The notes below the pieces were generated by a model, which was not told the DNA's origin, did not search any database, and saw only the letters and a list, made by a program, of their open reading frames with translations. A program made the translations under genes and the position numbers. Below, piece by piece: positions 47,567-59,000 of a stretch of 64,000 nt of DNA (positions are counted from its first letter, which is position 1; the number at the start of each line of letters is the position of its first letter). The DNA comes from Oscheius onirici (Eukaryota; Nematoda; Chromadorea; Rhabditida; Rhabditidae): assembly GCA_932521025.1 (NCBI GenBank), contig OW051470.1, positions 186,001 through 250,000 on the forward strand, read 5' to 3'.

Positions 47567-48529
47567 ATGGTAGAACTGGAGCTGGTGGAGATCCGCGAAG
47601 ATCAAGTGGCCTCGCTGAAACGGTTCGATCTATCCAATTTTCCCGTTTGTTATCCGGAAATCTACTATACAAAGGTCATTCTCTCTATTCCTAAACAAAA
47701 ATTGGTTTCAGGTAGCAAATAACCCGCTGGCCCGAGTCTGTCTACGAGGAGATTCGATAATAGCCGCCGTTACCTGTCGGATCGAGCTCAACGGCTGTCG
47801 AAAGGTCATCTACGTCCAGACGCTGGCAGGTAAGCTAGATTTTTGCAGCTTAAAAGCGTTGGTTTTTCGCCGAAGCCTTGTAATTTTCTAGTATTATTCC
47901 TGCTTTACGAGAAGGAACAAAGTGTAAAAGTTTCGGTAGTAGTATCAGAGACACCTCGCTTCGAAGCCACATCCACGCATTTAATAGTATTCCTCAGTTT
48001 TTGTTTCGTTTTGTTCTCAAATTAACCGCCTTAGCATATTTATACAGCCGGAGACGAATATACACGATAAAAACAAGAGCGAATGTGTAAAACGCACAAA
48101 AAGTTGTGAACAACGTTAATGATGCGAAGTTGCTTACTGAAATTTCCGAATCGAGGCGCCTCTGATAGTACTACCAAAGCATGTACCTTCAATACCATTT
48201 GACACGCGAAAATGTGTTCGAAAGACCTCCCAAACCATATTACTTTGTGTCTTTTCAGTCTCCATGCTGTTCCGTGAGCAGGGTCTCGGCTCTCGTCTTC
48301 TTCATTTCGTCGAAGCTATCGCGAAAGAAAACCGCCTCGACTTTATTACTCTTCACGTACAGGTAAGCAATTTTCCCGTTTAAAACGCTATCAATGCCTT
48401 CAGACAAGTAACGAGGCAGCCATAAAATTCTATCAGAAGCGCGGCTTCGAAATCGTCGAGACTCTTCCCAACTATTACCGAAGAATCCAGCCGACGTCGG
48501 CTCACGCAATGGAAAAGAAGCTGCAATAA
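47567..48529 (+). CDS. naa50: NAA50 N-alpha-acetyltransferase
   Basis: Exons 47567-47674, 47712-47829, 48259-48362 and 48404-48529 join in phase for about 151 residues. Family landmarks are LVEIREDQVASLKRFDLSNF then PVCYPEIYY, the GNAT core VIYVQTLAVSMLFREQGLGS (acetyl-CoA loop R-E-Q-G-L-G), LHVQTSNEAAIKFYQKRGFE, and NYYRRIQPTSAHAMEKKLQ at the C terminus. NAA50 (San) acetylates N-terminal Met-hydrophobic residues and works with the NatA complex and sister-chromatid cohesion. The 429-bp second intron shows no inverted repeat that I can see. Confidence 0.93.
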
Positions 48530-49259
48530 TTTTTGTTTGTTTAGTTTATTTTTATTATTCGTACGGGTAAGTTATTATGGTCATAAAATTATTTGCTGCC
48601 TTTCTTTACACAAATCTTCCCCAAAGACAGCTGCAGCCGGTGGCAAAACAAACACCGGAAAGATATTGGACACTCGAGGACTGGATTTGGAATCGGTGTT
48701 CTTTGTCCCTGCGCTTCATCTCATCTTTATCGAACAGCTGGCATTCTTTAGTCATTTTAGGACACTTGCCACTGAAAAACACGCGAATTTTGAGGCGGAA
48801 GTTGACCCTAAACTGTGTCAAATAAGTCTCAAGTGGCCAGCGCGATATAACATAGCCTCCCCTCGGTGTGACCACTACAGCTATGACCACCTTTCTCCCT
48901 TGTGGTCACAGAGACAACCGGCCTTAGCCTCCAGCTGCTGCTGCCGATTAGCCATTACAAACTCGTTCACACGCACAGAACCACAGTCACACAACAGTCC
49001 AGCCTTTTCCAAAGCCGTCAACACCTTTAGCGCGTGGGAGAAATCGCTGCACCCTTCGACCCCACGGGTTATGCGATTAGGAGCTTTCAAGCTATGTTTT
49101 CTTGGTCCTTTAGCTTCATTGTCACCGCGATTGTTGAATATTTTGAGTGGAAAACTTGGCTAGTTGGGATGGAACAAAACTTTCCACCAAGATATGAATC
49201 TCCTGGTCTTAATTCACCGCTCTTCATCTATGCAAAAACTTTCAGCGTCTCCCTAAACC
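48530..49259. other. Intergenic with a long but unsupported open frame
   Basis: A 208-codon plus-strand frame (48537-49163) and opposing frames overlap here. None shows a domain, and the composition is not protein-like. A TTTCAG acceptor 14 bases before the next ATG belongs to the dehydrogenase gene. Confidence 0.45.
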
Positions 49260-51360
49260 ATGTCGGCTGCATCAAAAACAGCTCGACTCAGCAAGACAGT
49301 GCCAAAGAAACATTCAGTTTTGTACACGGACAGACATAAAGAAGTCAAGAAAGCTGTCTCACAGGTGGGCTTTGGAAAAGTTGCGAGACTTTTTGTATGC
49401 CTAAAATGCTGAGAATTATCGACGAAGTTTGGTTCTTTAGGTGATTGAAAGAGACATCAACCCGAACGTGAAAAGATGGGAAGAAGAGGGCATTTTTCCA
49501 GCTCAATTTGTGTTCAAGCAGCTCGGCCACATTGGCGCCTTTGCCGTTCATAAACCTACAGGTTAATACAGCAATCAAAATTAGCATACCTTTTCCAGCA
49601 TTCGGCGGACTTGGCTTGGACTTTTCCTACTCGATAGCTGTGGCGGAAGAGATGGGAAAAGTCCATTGCGGAGCCATTCCAATGGCCACTTCGGTCCAAA
49701 ATGACATGGCGACGCCCGCTTTGGCCGAGTTCGGCTCGGACAGCTTGAGACACGAGTTTCTTTGTCCAGCAATACGTGGAGATGAAGTGGCTTGTATTGC
49801 AGTGACTGAACCACATGCTGGATCAGACGTGGCTGCAATCAGAACTTTTGCAAGGTGGGATGGAGACGATTTAATAATCAACGGACAAAAGATGTGGATT
49901 ACCAATGGAGCTCAGGTAAGAGAGACTAGGATGCACGTAAAATATTACTACCGTATTTCTTCTAATAGAAGCACCCCTGTACGCAATTACATACGCATTT
50001 TTTTCGGGTTGAAGGCATAATTTTTTCAACATCCCGATTATTTTTCCCATACAGATAGACATCTCAGCTACCAAGGAAAAATAAAAAATAATTTGAAAAA
50101 TTATGTCTTCACCCCGAAAAAAAATGCTTACATAATTGCGTACAGGGGTGCTTCTATTAGAACTTTTACGGTATTTCCAGGCTGACTGGGCCTGCGTCCT
50201 GGTCAACACCAACCGCAGCCCATCGATGCACAAGAACAAAAGTCTGGTCTGCGTCAGACTGTCAGAGCCCGGAGTTCATCGCTACGCCAATATCAAGAAG
50301 CTCGGAATGCACAGTTCGGATTCTGCCGAAATCTTTTTCGACGACGTCCGCGTCCCGGCAAGAAATATCATTGGTGAAGAGGGACGCGGATTTGTGTACC
50401 AGATGCTCCAGTTCCAGGATGAAAGACTCGTTACGGCTGCTGTTTGTAAGTTCAGACAGGGACTCTATCGTAAATTGATTTCAGTATTGGAACCGCTACA
50501 AAGATGCATCGATCTCACAGTACAGTACACGAAAGGTCGGAGGATATTTGATTCCACCGTACTGAATCAACAGGTAAGGAAAGAAATTATTTGACGATAA
50601 GCAGTAATGATCGACCGGGTTGGCTACCGGAGGAGCGGGTTCCCAAGCTGATGATCGATAAATATTGTCGAAATGCCTCGGAATCATTTTGTCAAGGAAG
50701 GCAAAACTTGTAGGACCAAACTTTAATTATCTCAAGACAAAGAAGAAATAAAAACAATCAACAATAGAAACGCTACCTTCCGTTGCTACTTCCCTTGCTC
50801 TAGACCACAATCAACAACAACTTACTATAGTCACACACCAACTGTACACTATCGGGACGAATTTTTATGAGACCTTTGAGAATTTTTATCAGAAATTTGG
50901 CGCGCACGATGACGGGTTACGGTAACACATGGCGGGATAATTCAAATGTGGAAATAAGATGGAACGAAAGAAAAGGGCGGAACTAACGGTATTCCTGACA
51001 AAGAACTCCAATAAGCAAAGACATTATTCTCAATTTCTTCCCTTCCAGGTAGTTCATTACACCTTGGCTGAGCTGCAGACTGAACTGGAAGCTCTCCGAG
51101 CACTCCTCTACAGCGCCGTGGCTGCCAGAGTCTCCGGAGAAGACGTTACGATGAGAGCTTCAATGGCCAAGCTCAAAGCTGGACGTCTGGCTCGGCAGCT
51201 AACAGACAGTTGTCTTCAGTTCTGGGGCGGAATGGGCTACTCTTGGGACAACCCCGTGGCTCAGATGCATCGAGATCTCCGTCTTCATTCCATCGGCGCC
51301 GGCTGTGATCAAATCATGCTCTCGATTATTTGTAAGTATATGGACACTCTGCCCAAGTAG
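49260..51360 (+). CDS. Acyl-CoA dehydrogenase
   Basis: Exons 49260-49364, 49441-49561, 49599-49915, 50181-50445, 50485-50573 and 51049-51360 join in phase for about 402 residues. Signatures are AFGGLGLDFSYSIAVAEEMG, VTEPHAGSDVAAIRTFARWD (the ACAD FAD-binding signature), WITNGAQADWACVLVNT, SSDSAEIFFDDVRVPARNII, and the C-terminal QFWGGMGYSWDNPVAQMHRD then RLHSIGAGCDQIMLSIICKY. It catalyses FAD-dependent alpha,beta-dehydrogenation of acyl-CoA. The start MSAASKTARLSKTVPKKH is basic and could be a mitochondrial presequence. It resembles the ACDH-6-like nematode branch, which is an inference from memory. The third intron contains a complete family A MITE ending about 8 bp before the splice acceptor. 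Confidence 0.92.
49949..50173. mobile_element. MITE family A, copy 4 (ACAD intron)
   Basis: TACCGTATTTCTTCTAATAG start and TAGAACTTTTACGGTA end, core GTACGCAATTACATACGCA. The element supplies most of the 265-bp intron and its right end almost touches the TTTCCAG acceptor. Confidence 0.88.
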
Positions 51361-52416
51361 GGATCTCATAAATAAACTACTGTAGCTACGAACTTTTAAT
51401 CCTTTTTGCGAACAGTGTATGACTGGGGAACCGGTTCCCGCCCAAGTTGAGTTCCCGCAGTCAGTTAGTCTCGACAGACTGCTTTGTGATGTCACTTTTC
51501 ACCATTGCCGCTTTTTGATTCTCCCACACATTTTGATCAAATTGCCTTAACCTATATATCCTTTTGTCTTTCTACCTAAAGTTCTAAGATCACACATTTT
51601 TGTTTGTTTCTTTGTTTTCTCGCCGGTTTCTGGAAGACCAGTAGGTTCACGTTTGCCGCGTATTCGCAACAAGACCACTGGTCTTTTCATCTGGCCATCA
51701 TGATGACATGAAAGCAATGGCGACCACAGTTCTCTTTACTATTTCTAACTATATACACGTTCGATGTTTCGAAAATCTTATTCTCTGCTCTTTGTCGTTC
51801 CCGTTTCCTTCTACGCCATTTATATTCCCTGATAAGCTTTGACCCTTATCTTTTCGATCATTACGCAGTTTCGTCTTTTTAGGAGACGCTTCAGCTTGTT
51901 TTTGGTGCAATTGGACGTTGAATTCTACTTTTGAATAACGAAACTGATTCATGTAATGTTTTCAGTTTTTACGCTCCCCGAATTTCCTCACACCTAATCC
52001 ATCGATTTTGGACGGATCATGCGCCTGTTGCCAGTCGTTGAGATCAGTCATTATGTAAATACTACTTTGTCCAACAATAACCAATAATTTATCGTTTCGA
52101 GTTAATCACAATTTTGTCATCTCTTCTCAAGACGACCGTTTGAAAGATGACATCTTACCTATATCGTGCAAGTCTGACAGAACAGTTTTCCAATTAAAAG
52201 TCAACTTCCAAATTCTTTCAACGAAACGCCTCTCTTGTTCCCTGCCCGTGTTTGTCAGCTGCTTACTGATCGGCGAACTTTTCCCAAAGCGCCCGCCGAT
52301 CGACCCTGGTCCTTTGTATGCCTGTCTGGTCTCTTTTCAGCACCGCGTTCAGCAGAAAAATCTTTGTTCTTTTAACTGTTTGATCGCGAAATTTTGTAAT
52401 TTTCAGTACAAAAATT
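51361..52416. other. Intergenic, presumed upstream region of the nuclear receptor
   Basis: AATAAA at about 51370 ends the dehydrogenase transcript. No gene is seen beyond it. An ATTTTCAG acceptor 11 bp before the receptor ATG suggests a 5'-UTR intron or trans-splicing. Confidence 0.5.
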
Positions 52417-55400
52417 ATGACTTTCGCACAAGCGTACGCACCAGAACCCTCATTTCTTCCACCGGACTGTCCAGTGCAGATTTCTGAACATTTTGCACAA
52501 GATCCTGTCCTCTGCACTGTCAGTCCACCTTACACCTCTTCTAGTCCCGATTTCACAAGCTCCAGTTCCCCAGAAGTCGAACATCCAGATGTGCCGACAC
52601 AGGTAACTCTATACAATTTTTGTTCTTCTACAGATTTTCAGGTTCTTCTTTCCAGAAAAACTAGAGTGGTCAGAACGCCTAGTGGCCAGCTGAGACCGTG
52701 TTCGATTTGTGGAGATTTGGCAACCGGATGGCACTATGATGTTCTCAGTTGCAATGGCTGTAAAACTTTCTTCAGGCGAACACTTCTCCAGAAGAGAAAG
52801 TTTGTCTGCACTAGAGGAGGAAACTGCCAGTTTACCAAAGGTGAGCATAAAAATGAAATGCGTCAGTGTGATTTACAGATTTTCGTTGCTCTTGTCGAGC
52901 CTGTCGTTTTGAAAAATGTGTCCGAGCCGGCATGAACCCCAAGGCCATTCATTATCCAGGCTCCGGAGCCGAGTCACCGGAACACAATAGCATGCAAGTC
53001 GTGCCGGCAATGATTTCGCATCTCCACAGTGAAGAGTTTGAATATACGCAAAAATTGAAGCTGATGGTGAGTAATCTCATTCAGCCTCAAACTCTTGTTT
53101 AGATGCACAGAGAAAAGATTGTACAACAGATGAGGAGCACACAGTTCCCAATATTTCCGACGGCTGATTTGCAAGAGATTCTCAGACAGCCTTGTCTTTT
53201 CGGAAAGCACACTTTTGATCAGGTGAGGGATTTGGCTTGACAGGGAGACACGATATGGTTTGGGGTGGTATACTTTATCCCCCCGTGGCCATTCAGCGCG
53301 GGGGGGGGGATAAAGTATACCATAGGTTTTTCACTCCAAATCGTTCCGTAAAGAAGGGCAAATGATAAATAAAGTGTAAGTAAGCTATTCTTATCCTTTT
53401 CCACTGTTTATCTAAGAGTTGAGCGCTTACCCAGCTTGTTTAGACAGTTTGACTGTTTGAGTCATTTTCAGTTTTTCAACTACTAGAACTCATTTTCAAG
53501 CTTCACGATGTTCTACAATCTTGTAGAGGAGATCAAAAGCTACAACTTTGTAGAACATCAAAAAGCTGGATAAGCTTTTCTTCATGTTGAAAAACCAGTT
53601 GGGAGATTGTCTCGAGATTAATTGCACCAGCTGATATAGGTCAAGTTCTAAGAGTCAAACTGGCTCTAAACAAGCTGGGTAAGCGCTCAACCCTTAGATA
53701 AACAGTGGAAAAGGATAAGAATAGCTTGCTTACACTTTGTTTATTATTTGCCCTTCTTTACGGAGCGATTTGAAGTGAAAACCTATACTTATCCCCCTCT
53801 CCCCCGTGGTTACTTTATTCCTCCCTCCCCCCCCCCCGCGCCGAATGGCCACGGGGGGGGGGGGGGGGATAACGCAACCTGCCCTATGGTCTGTTCAAAA
53901 AGTCATTGAAAATATATATTTTGTCCCTGGCTGTTTCTCTATCATTGGTTGTGTTATGGTCTGTTCAAAAAGAAGAGGACTTACCGTAATATTTTAGCTC
54001 TTCCCTTCGAGACCCACTTATTGTTAGCACACAAACATTGGGTACTCAGTCAACAAATTCCAACTTTCGCTGCGTATCTTTCGAATTAATTGGACGCGTC
54101 AGAAGTCGTGTCCCGTAGTACTACAGCTACCCTTCAAATTGATCAAATCGGTCCAAAAATTTTACTAGGGTAATCGACCCCGAAAAAAAAATATTGAGAA
54201 TTTTTGGGACAGTTTGGATTTTGGGATCAAGGGTTACAGGGGTGATATTTATCCCAGTAAAATGCTACTGTTAAAAAACAATCTCGGTGGACTCGAACCC
54301 TGGTCGCTCCAGCGTGGTTAACGCACTGGCACTTCGCCATTATTCACAATCTCAAAAAGGGTTTTTGGCAGATTTTAAAAGCTACCATAACCCTTGATCC
54401 CAAAATCCAAACTGTCCCAAAATTCTCAATATTTTTTTTTCGGGGTCGATTACCCCCAGTAAAATTTTTGGACCGATTCGATCAATTTGAAGGGTAGCTG
54501 TAGTAAAGTCTGTTCAAAAAAAAGAACGCAACAGTAACCCATAAATATCTCGCTTCGAGAACCACAAACCTCTGAAGCGCGGCAATTCACCGTTGAGAAA
54601 ATCAAGAAACCGGTTTGAATTGTTGCCGTTCACCCTGAAAATCAGGGGTTTGTGGTTCTCGAAGCGAGATATTTATGGGTTACTGTTGCGTTCTTTTTTG
54701 AACAGACTTTACTACGGGACACGACTTCTGACGCGCCCTAATAGTTTGTATGCTTAGTGGGTCTCGAAGGGAAGAGCCAAAATCTTACGGTAATCCCTCT
54801 TCTTTTTGAACAGACCTTAGACATAGAGAACCAAGTTCATCCTGCTTTTTTCAGAACAGTCTCGCCGCTCAAAACGAAACTTATCATAACTCTCCCGTTC
54901 TCTTCTGGCTGGTAGCCGATCTCTACCTCACAATAGAATACGCCAAGACGTTTCTCTGCTTCCAGACTATGACTGAAGACGATCAAGTTAGAAACATATT
55001 TTCATTTACCAAAGATATTCAGAAATGTCTACTTGCCCACGTGGGAGGAGTCGTACAAGTAGCTTCTCAGGCATATTACTCTGTCCTTCAAGAGTCTGAA
55101 AGTGTCTGTTTTCCGGATGGAGTCAATGCTCTTCAACGGGTCTTGAGCAAACAGTGGGTTTCACAGGTCTTTTTCTTTGAATTCCAGTTTCAGTGACACC
55201 AAACATTCCGAAGACTACTACCGAGAAATTTATTGCAAGCCGGTGGCCCTCATCAGACAGCTGAAGCTATCAATGGAAGAATTTGTTCTGTTCAAGGCGC
55301 TGGCTCTCTTCAGTCCAGATGAATCGGATCTGAGTAAAGTGGCGCGGGATGATGTTGCCAGAAAGAGATTGGATATACTCAAGTATTTGAGAAAGGTAAG

Positions 55401-55986
55401 AAAAACAGAGAGAGATAGAAAGACACTCGAGCTGGTAACCCCCTGGTGTTCATTTTCGATGTTTTTACCAATTTTCCCTCAATTTTTACACTTTCTGAGT
55501 GCGTTTATCGAATTCTACGTCTAAACCAACCCTTAGAACATTAAAACTGCAAGGAAAACCCTTTGATTTTCGAAGAAAACTCGTGGCAACAATAGTAGGC
55601 AAAAATTGCCTATTTCGCTCAAATGTTGAGCAGTTTTAAGGTTCTAGGGGTTGTTTTAGGCGTAGAATTCGATAAACGTAATCAGAAAGTGTAAAAATTG
55701 GTGGAAAATTGGTAAAAACATCGAAAATGAACATCAGGGGGTTGACGCGCCAAAAATTTGAACTGAGGGGGTTGCCAGCTCGAGTATTACCAAAGATATT
55801 CTTTAGCTCATGATTGCAAAGTACGGTTTCCAACGAGGCATCGAAAAGCTTGCCGAGTGTCTTTTTGCCCTGCCTACTTTCCTCCAGTTGGCCGAGAAAA
55901 GGAAGAACTACCTCCTGTTGTCGGATCTCTCCAAACGACTCGATTTACCCTCCGTTGTCAAATCAATTTATCTGGAACTGCATTAA
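52417..55986 (+). CDS. Nuclear hormone receptor (nematode-type)
   Basis: Exons 52417-52602, 52656-52840, 52879-53066, 53103-53222, 54855-54986, 55023-55153, 55194-55395 and 55807-55986 join in phase. The first exon is Ser/Pro-rich. Exons 2-3 encode the two-zinc DNA-binding domain: CSICGDLATGWHYDVLSCNG, then CKTFFRRTLLQKRKFVC, and FRCSCRACRFEKCVRAGMNP. The P-box CNGCKTFFRR is the form common in the expanded nematode NHR set. The ligand-binding domain is helical (FWLVADLYLTIEYAKTFLCF, KLSMEEFVLFKALALFSPDE, YLLLSDLSKRLDLPSVVKSI). The fourth intron is 1.63 kb and packed with nested inverted repeats. Intron 7 holds another element. The ligand is unknown. Confidence 0.9.
53264..53878. mobile_element. 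Foldback element with poly-G hairpins in NHR intron
   Basis: The left hairpin GGTATACTTTATCCCCCC...GGGGGATAAAGTATACC is echoed at the right end by CCCCGTGG / CCACGGGGG blocks. Between them AAGCTATTCTTATCCTTTTC...GCGCTTACCCAGCTTGTTT returns in inverse orientation. The same G-run plus TAAA style as family B suggests kinship. Confidence 0.8.
54285..54346 (-). other. tRNA-like sequence in the loop of a foldback element
   Basis: The minus strand has TGGCGAAGTGCC, an anticodon-arm-like CCAGTGCGTTAACCACGCTGG and a B-box-like GGGTTCGAGTCC, followed downstream by a T6 run. The T stem is imperfect, so a working tRNA is doubtful. Confidence 0.4.
54504..54711. mobile_element. Innermost MITE with TA target duplication
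   Basis: AAGTCTGTTCAAAAAAAAGA start and TCTTTTTTGAACAGACTT end, flanked by TA on both sides. Removing it restores GTAG-TA-CTACGGG, which is exactly the complement of the other arm (CCCGTAGTACTAC). The ends resemble those of family C. Confidence 0.9.
55425..55791. mobile_element. Inverted-repeat element in NHR intron 7
   Basis: ACTCGAGCTGGTAACCCCCT at the left and GGGGGTTGCCAGCTCGAGT at the right. Inner pairs are TTCATTTTCGATGTTTTTAC / GTAAAAACATCGAAAATGAA and AATTCTACGTCTAAACCAAC / its near inverse. It fills most of the 411-bp intron. Confidence 0.82.
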
Positions 55987-56064
55987 TAAAAGACTTTATT
56001 TCTGAGCATACATGGCAAGATCACAGTACCCGTAAAACCGTAAGAAAAACTTGCATCTACTCGT

Positions 56065-59000
56065 CTAGATTTCTATTTGTACATATTCGCGTGGTTTTCG
56101 CTCTTCTTCCTCCTTGAGTCGAGCAATCTCAGAGAAAATTTCGCTCATTGGCTGAAAGCTCGGCTGTCGATTGGGACGAATCTAGAGAACATTTTTTGCT
56201 GAATGGATTCCGAACTTACCATGATTGGTTCTCTGTCCAGATAGTCCATTCTTTTGCTGACGTCCAGAGGTCCCGGACCGACTACGTCTTCCACCTTGGC
56301 GTAAATGAGCTCATTCAGGTGAGAGTCGGCCGTGTCTCTGCGTCGATGTCTAGGTTTTGGTGGCACTGGATTGGGATTGACTCCCAGAGAGATCAGGTAC
56401 TCTGTCATTGAACTGGCTTGACTAACGGTATCGGGGTCAATGCCAGAATCTGGCTGGCTTCTGGTCGAGACATGGTCCCGATGTGACATGACGGATCTCA
56501 GTCCGGATTGAGTAGAGACGGAAGAGGTCATTGAATTCGTTTTTGGCTGAAGGGCAGCTGGAACTGGGCGCGTACCATAAGAAGGAGACATCCTACTCAT
56601 ATCGGACATCTTGGACTGACTGACGGAGAAAATCTGAAAGAATTCATGGATCAATGCGGAACAGATTACCTGTTTTCTCGGATTGTTGTCCGCCTGTTTA
56701 ATCTCCTGTTTTCGTTTGCAAAGAATGCAGCAGATTATGGTAGTCAAGAGGACAACAAAGATGAGAAGAAGACTGGCAGATCCCAATTTTATGAGGGTCG
56801 AGGCCGTCGGACTGAGAGAGTTGTAGAACGGACCGATCTGAAATTCAGCGTGTTCAATAAGATCAGTACTTGGTCCTAAAAGAGTTCAAAACTGAAAATT
56901 CAAGCCTTTTTCCGTTTTTTATAATACACGTTGTGCTACGCCCCTCTGGGGCTAAGTGACTTAGTTTTGTCCTTTTCAAAACAGATAACAGCTGTCCCTC
57001 TCTGTCCCTCTGTCTCTCTATCTCTCTGTCCCTCTGTCCATCTCTGTCGCTTTCCCGTATTTTTAACCCGCATTTGATTCTCTACTGTCTGGAAACTATC
57101 CCCAGCCAAAAATAATCAAAGTCCACGCACTTGCAAACTGACTTGTCTAAACTTGTTACACTCTCCTTTCCCTTTAATTGTGCGCACAAAGCTCCCCCAA
57201 TTATTGCCAGTTAAAGCTTCAGACACACACAGAGACTTGTGAGCAATTTTAAGTGGATTACAAGTTCAAACTTTTGAGGTAGCAAAAGTCTCCGACCCTG
57301 TGAAAGCAGTGGTTGGTAAAAAATTTTGTAAAGCTCTTTCTTAGAGAAGTGTAACAAAAGTTGAAGGGTGTTTTTATTCCTGTTTTTTTTTCTTTTCAAT
57401 TCAAGGAGTGTTTTTGAAAATAAATTGTAGCTGACTCACCTCCAGATATACTGTAGCTCTGCTTCTCACGGTCGAGCTACTGTAAGCCACTACCGTGACC
57501 TGTTCAATGGTCAAGTTCTGTCGGTTTGTCAGCGCCCTTCTGAGTGTCATCTCTCCAGTCTTGGCATCAATAGCTACAAGGTTGTACTCTCCCTCGATTC
57601 CGTATTTCACAATTCCGTGAGGACCGGCATCCGCATCTACTGCCCTGACTACTCCGACAGTCGATCCCATGGCCGAGTTTAAAGGCACTTGGAAAGTGTA
57701 TCGGGTCTTCGAGAAGACCGGAGCATATTCGTCGATTGGCAGAACGCGAACTTCGAAGGAGACGACAGCTGATCGACCACGTGAGTCAGAGGCAGAAAGA
57801 CTCATCTTATAGAGTGGACGAGACTCGAAATCAAGATCCGATCGGAGTGTTACTTCTCCGGAAGATGAGTTCATTGAGAAGATCTGGAAAGGTATCTCTT
57901 GGTCCTCTCAGTCTACTCACCCCATCTGAGTCCTGTAGCTGGTACACAAGTCCCATTATCGGTAACCCCGCCCGATTGACAGCTTTGGCCACGAAAACGA
58001 CAGTATTTTTCAGCTGGGTCTCCTCCACATGACACGTGTACTGTGGCTGTACAAAGAACGGCGCAGTGGCGCTCCAAGCCGAAATTGCAACGGACATTTC
58101 CAGGTTTACAAGAGTTATTCTAAACTTCAATTATACTATTACGTGTGGAAAAATAAATGGCCCCCTTCTAAAATTTTTGTTTTAATCCAATTGGCACCAA
58201 AATTTGGCTGGAAGGGGGCCGTATAGGGTCCAACTTTCCCACAAAATTTCAGCCAGTTTGCATTTGAGCAAAAGAGGCCAAAAACTGGGATTCTACAAGC
58301 TTCTGGAACATTCCATGAGGCGTTCTACGACCCAATTTCGCCCCTTCCATCGCGAATTTCGAGGAGCAAACAAGTTTATAGGTAACAGCAAGTTCGTACA
58401 ATGCTATTGGAAGAATAAAAATGTTTGACCCAAAAGTTCCATGATACATGGTGTTTTTGGGCATGTGAAAAAAAGTTGGGGAGCGAATGTTTGAGAAAAC
58501 TATTTGATGACCTGGGCTGATATTGTGCAGGGATACAGCCTCATATGTGATGCATGTCATAGGCTACAGAACATGCCGATATGTTTTTCTCAAAAAAAGT
58601 TATGGGTCCGACAGTGCCGCGAGGTCGGACCCGAAAAAGTGGTAATATCGACCTAGCTGCGCCATAGAAAATGCAAATCGGCTGAACTTTTGTGGGGAAG
58701 TTGGGCTTTATACTGCCCTCTTCCAGCCAAATTTTGGTGGCATTTGGATTAAATACAAAAATTTTAGAAGGGGGCCATTTATTTTTTCCACACGTAATAG
58801 ATCGAGTTTATACCTGCTCGGATGACCGTGATCTCTAATTTCAACTACCGTAGTCCAGCTGGCGTTTTTGAATTGTCCCAGGAGATCTTCGTTCCACTCA
58901 TTGAACATTACGGCTCCACTTTCTTGAGCAATCGTGACAATGTTAAAGTCGTTTCCCGAAATGATGCGGTACGAAATTTGGCCATTGTTTCCGGAATCGG

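Larger units (their letters stand above)
53955..54819. mobile_element. Nested element stack: family C outer element carrying two further elements
   Basis: The outer ends TATGGTCTGTTCAAAAAGAA and CTTTTTGAACAGACCTTA match the family C element at 42545-42741. Inserted in it is a second inverted repeat (about 54100-54730, ends GCGTCAGAAGTCGTGTCCCG and its inverse). Its right arm is in turn split at TA by a third element (54504-54711). The loop of the second contains a tRNA-like sequence. Confidence 0.85.

Noticed and set aside
48537-49163. 208-codon plus-strand open frame as a gene
   Set aside because: No domain, no splice signals of its own, several overlapping opposite frames and a random-like composition.
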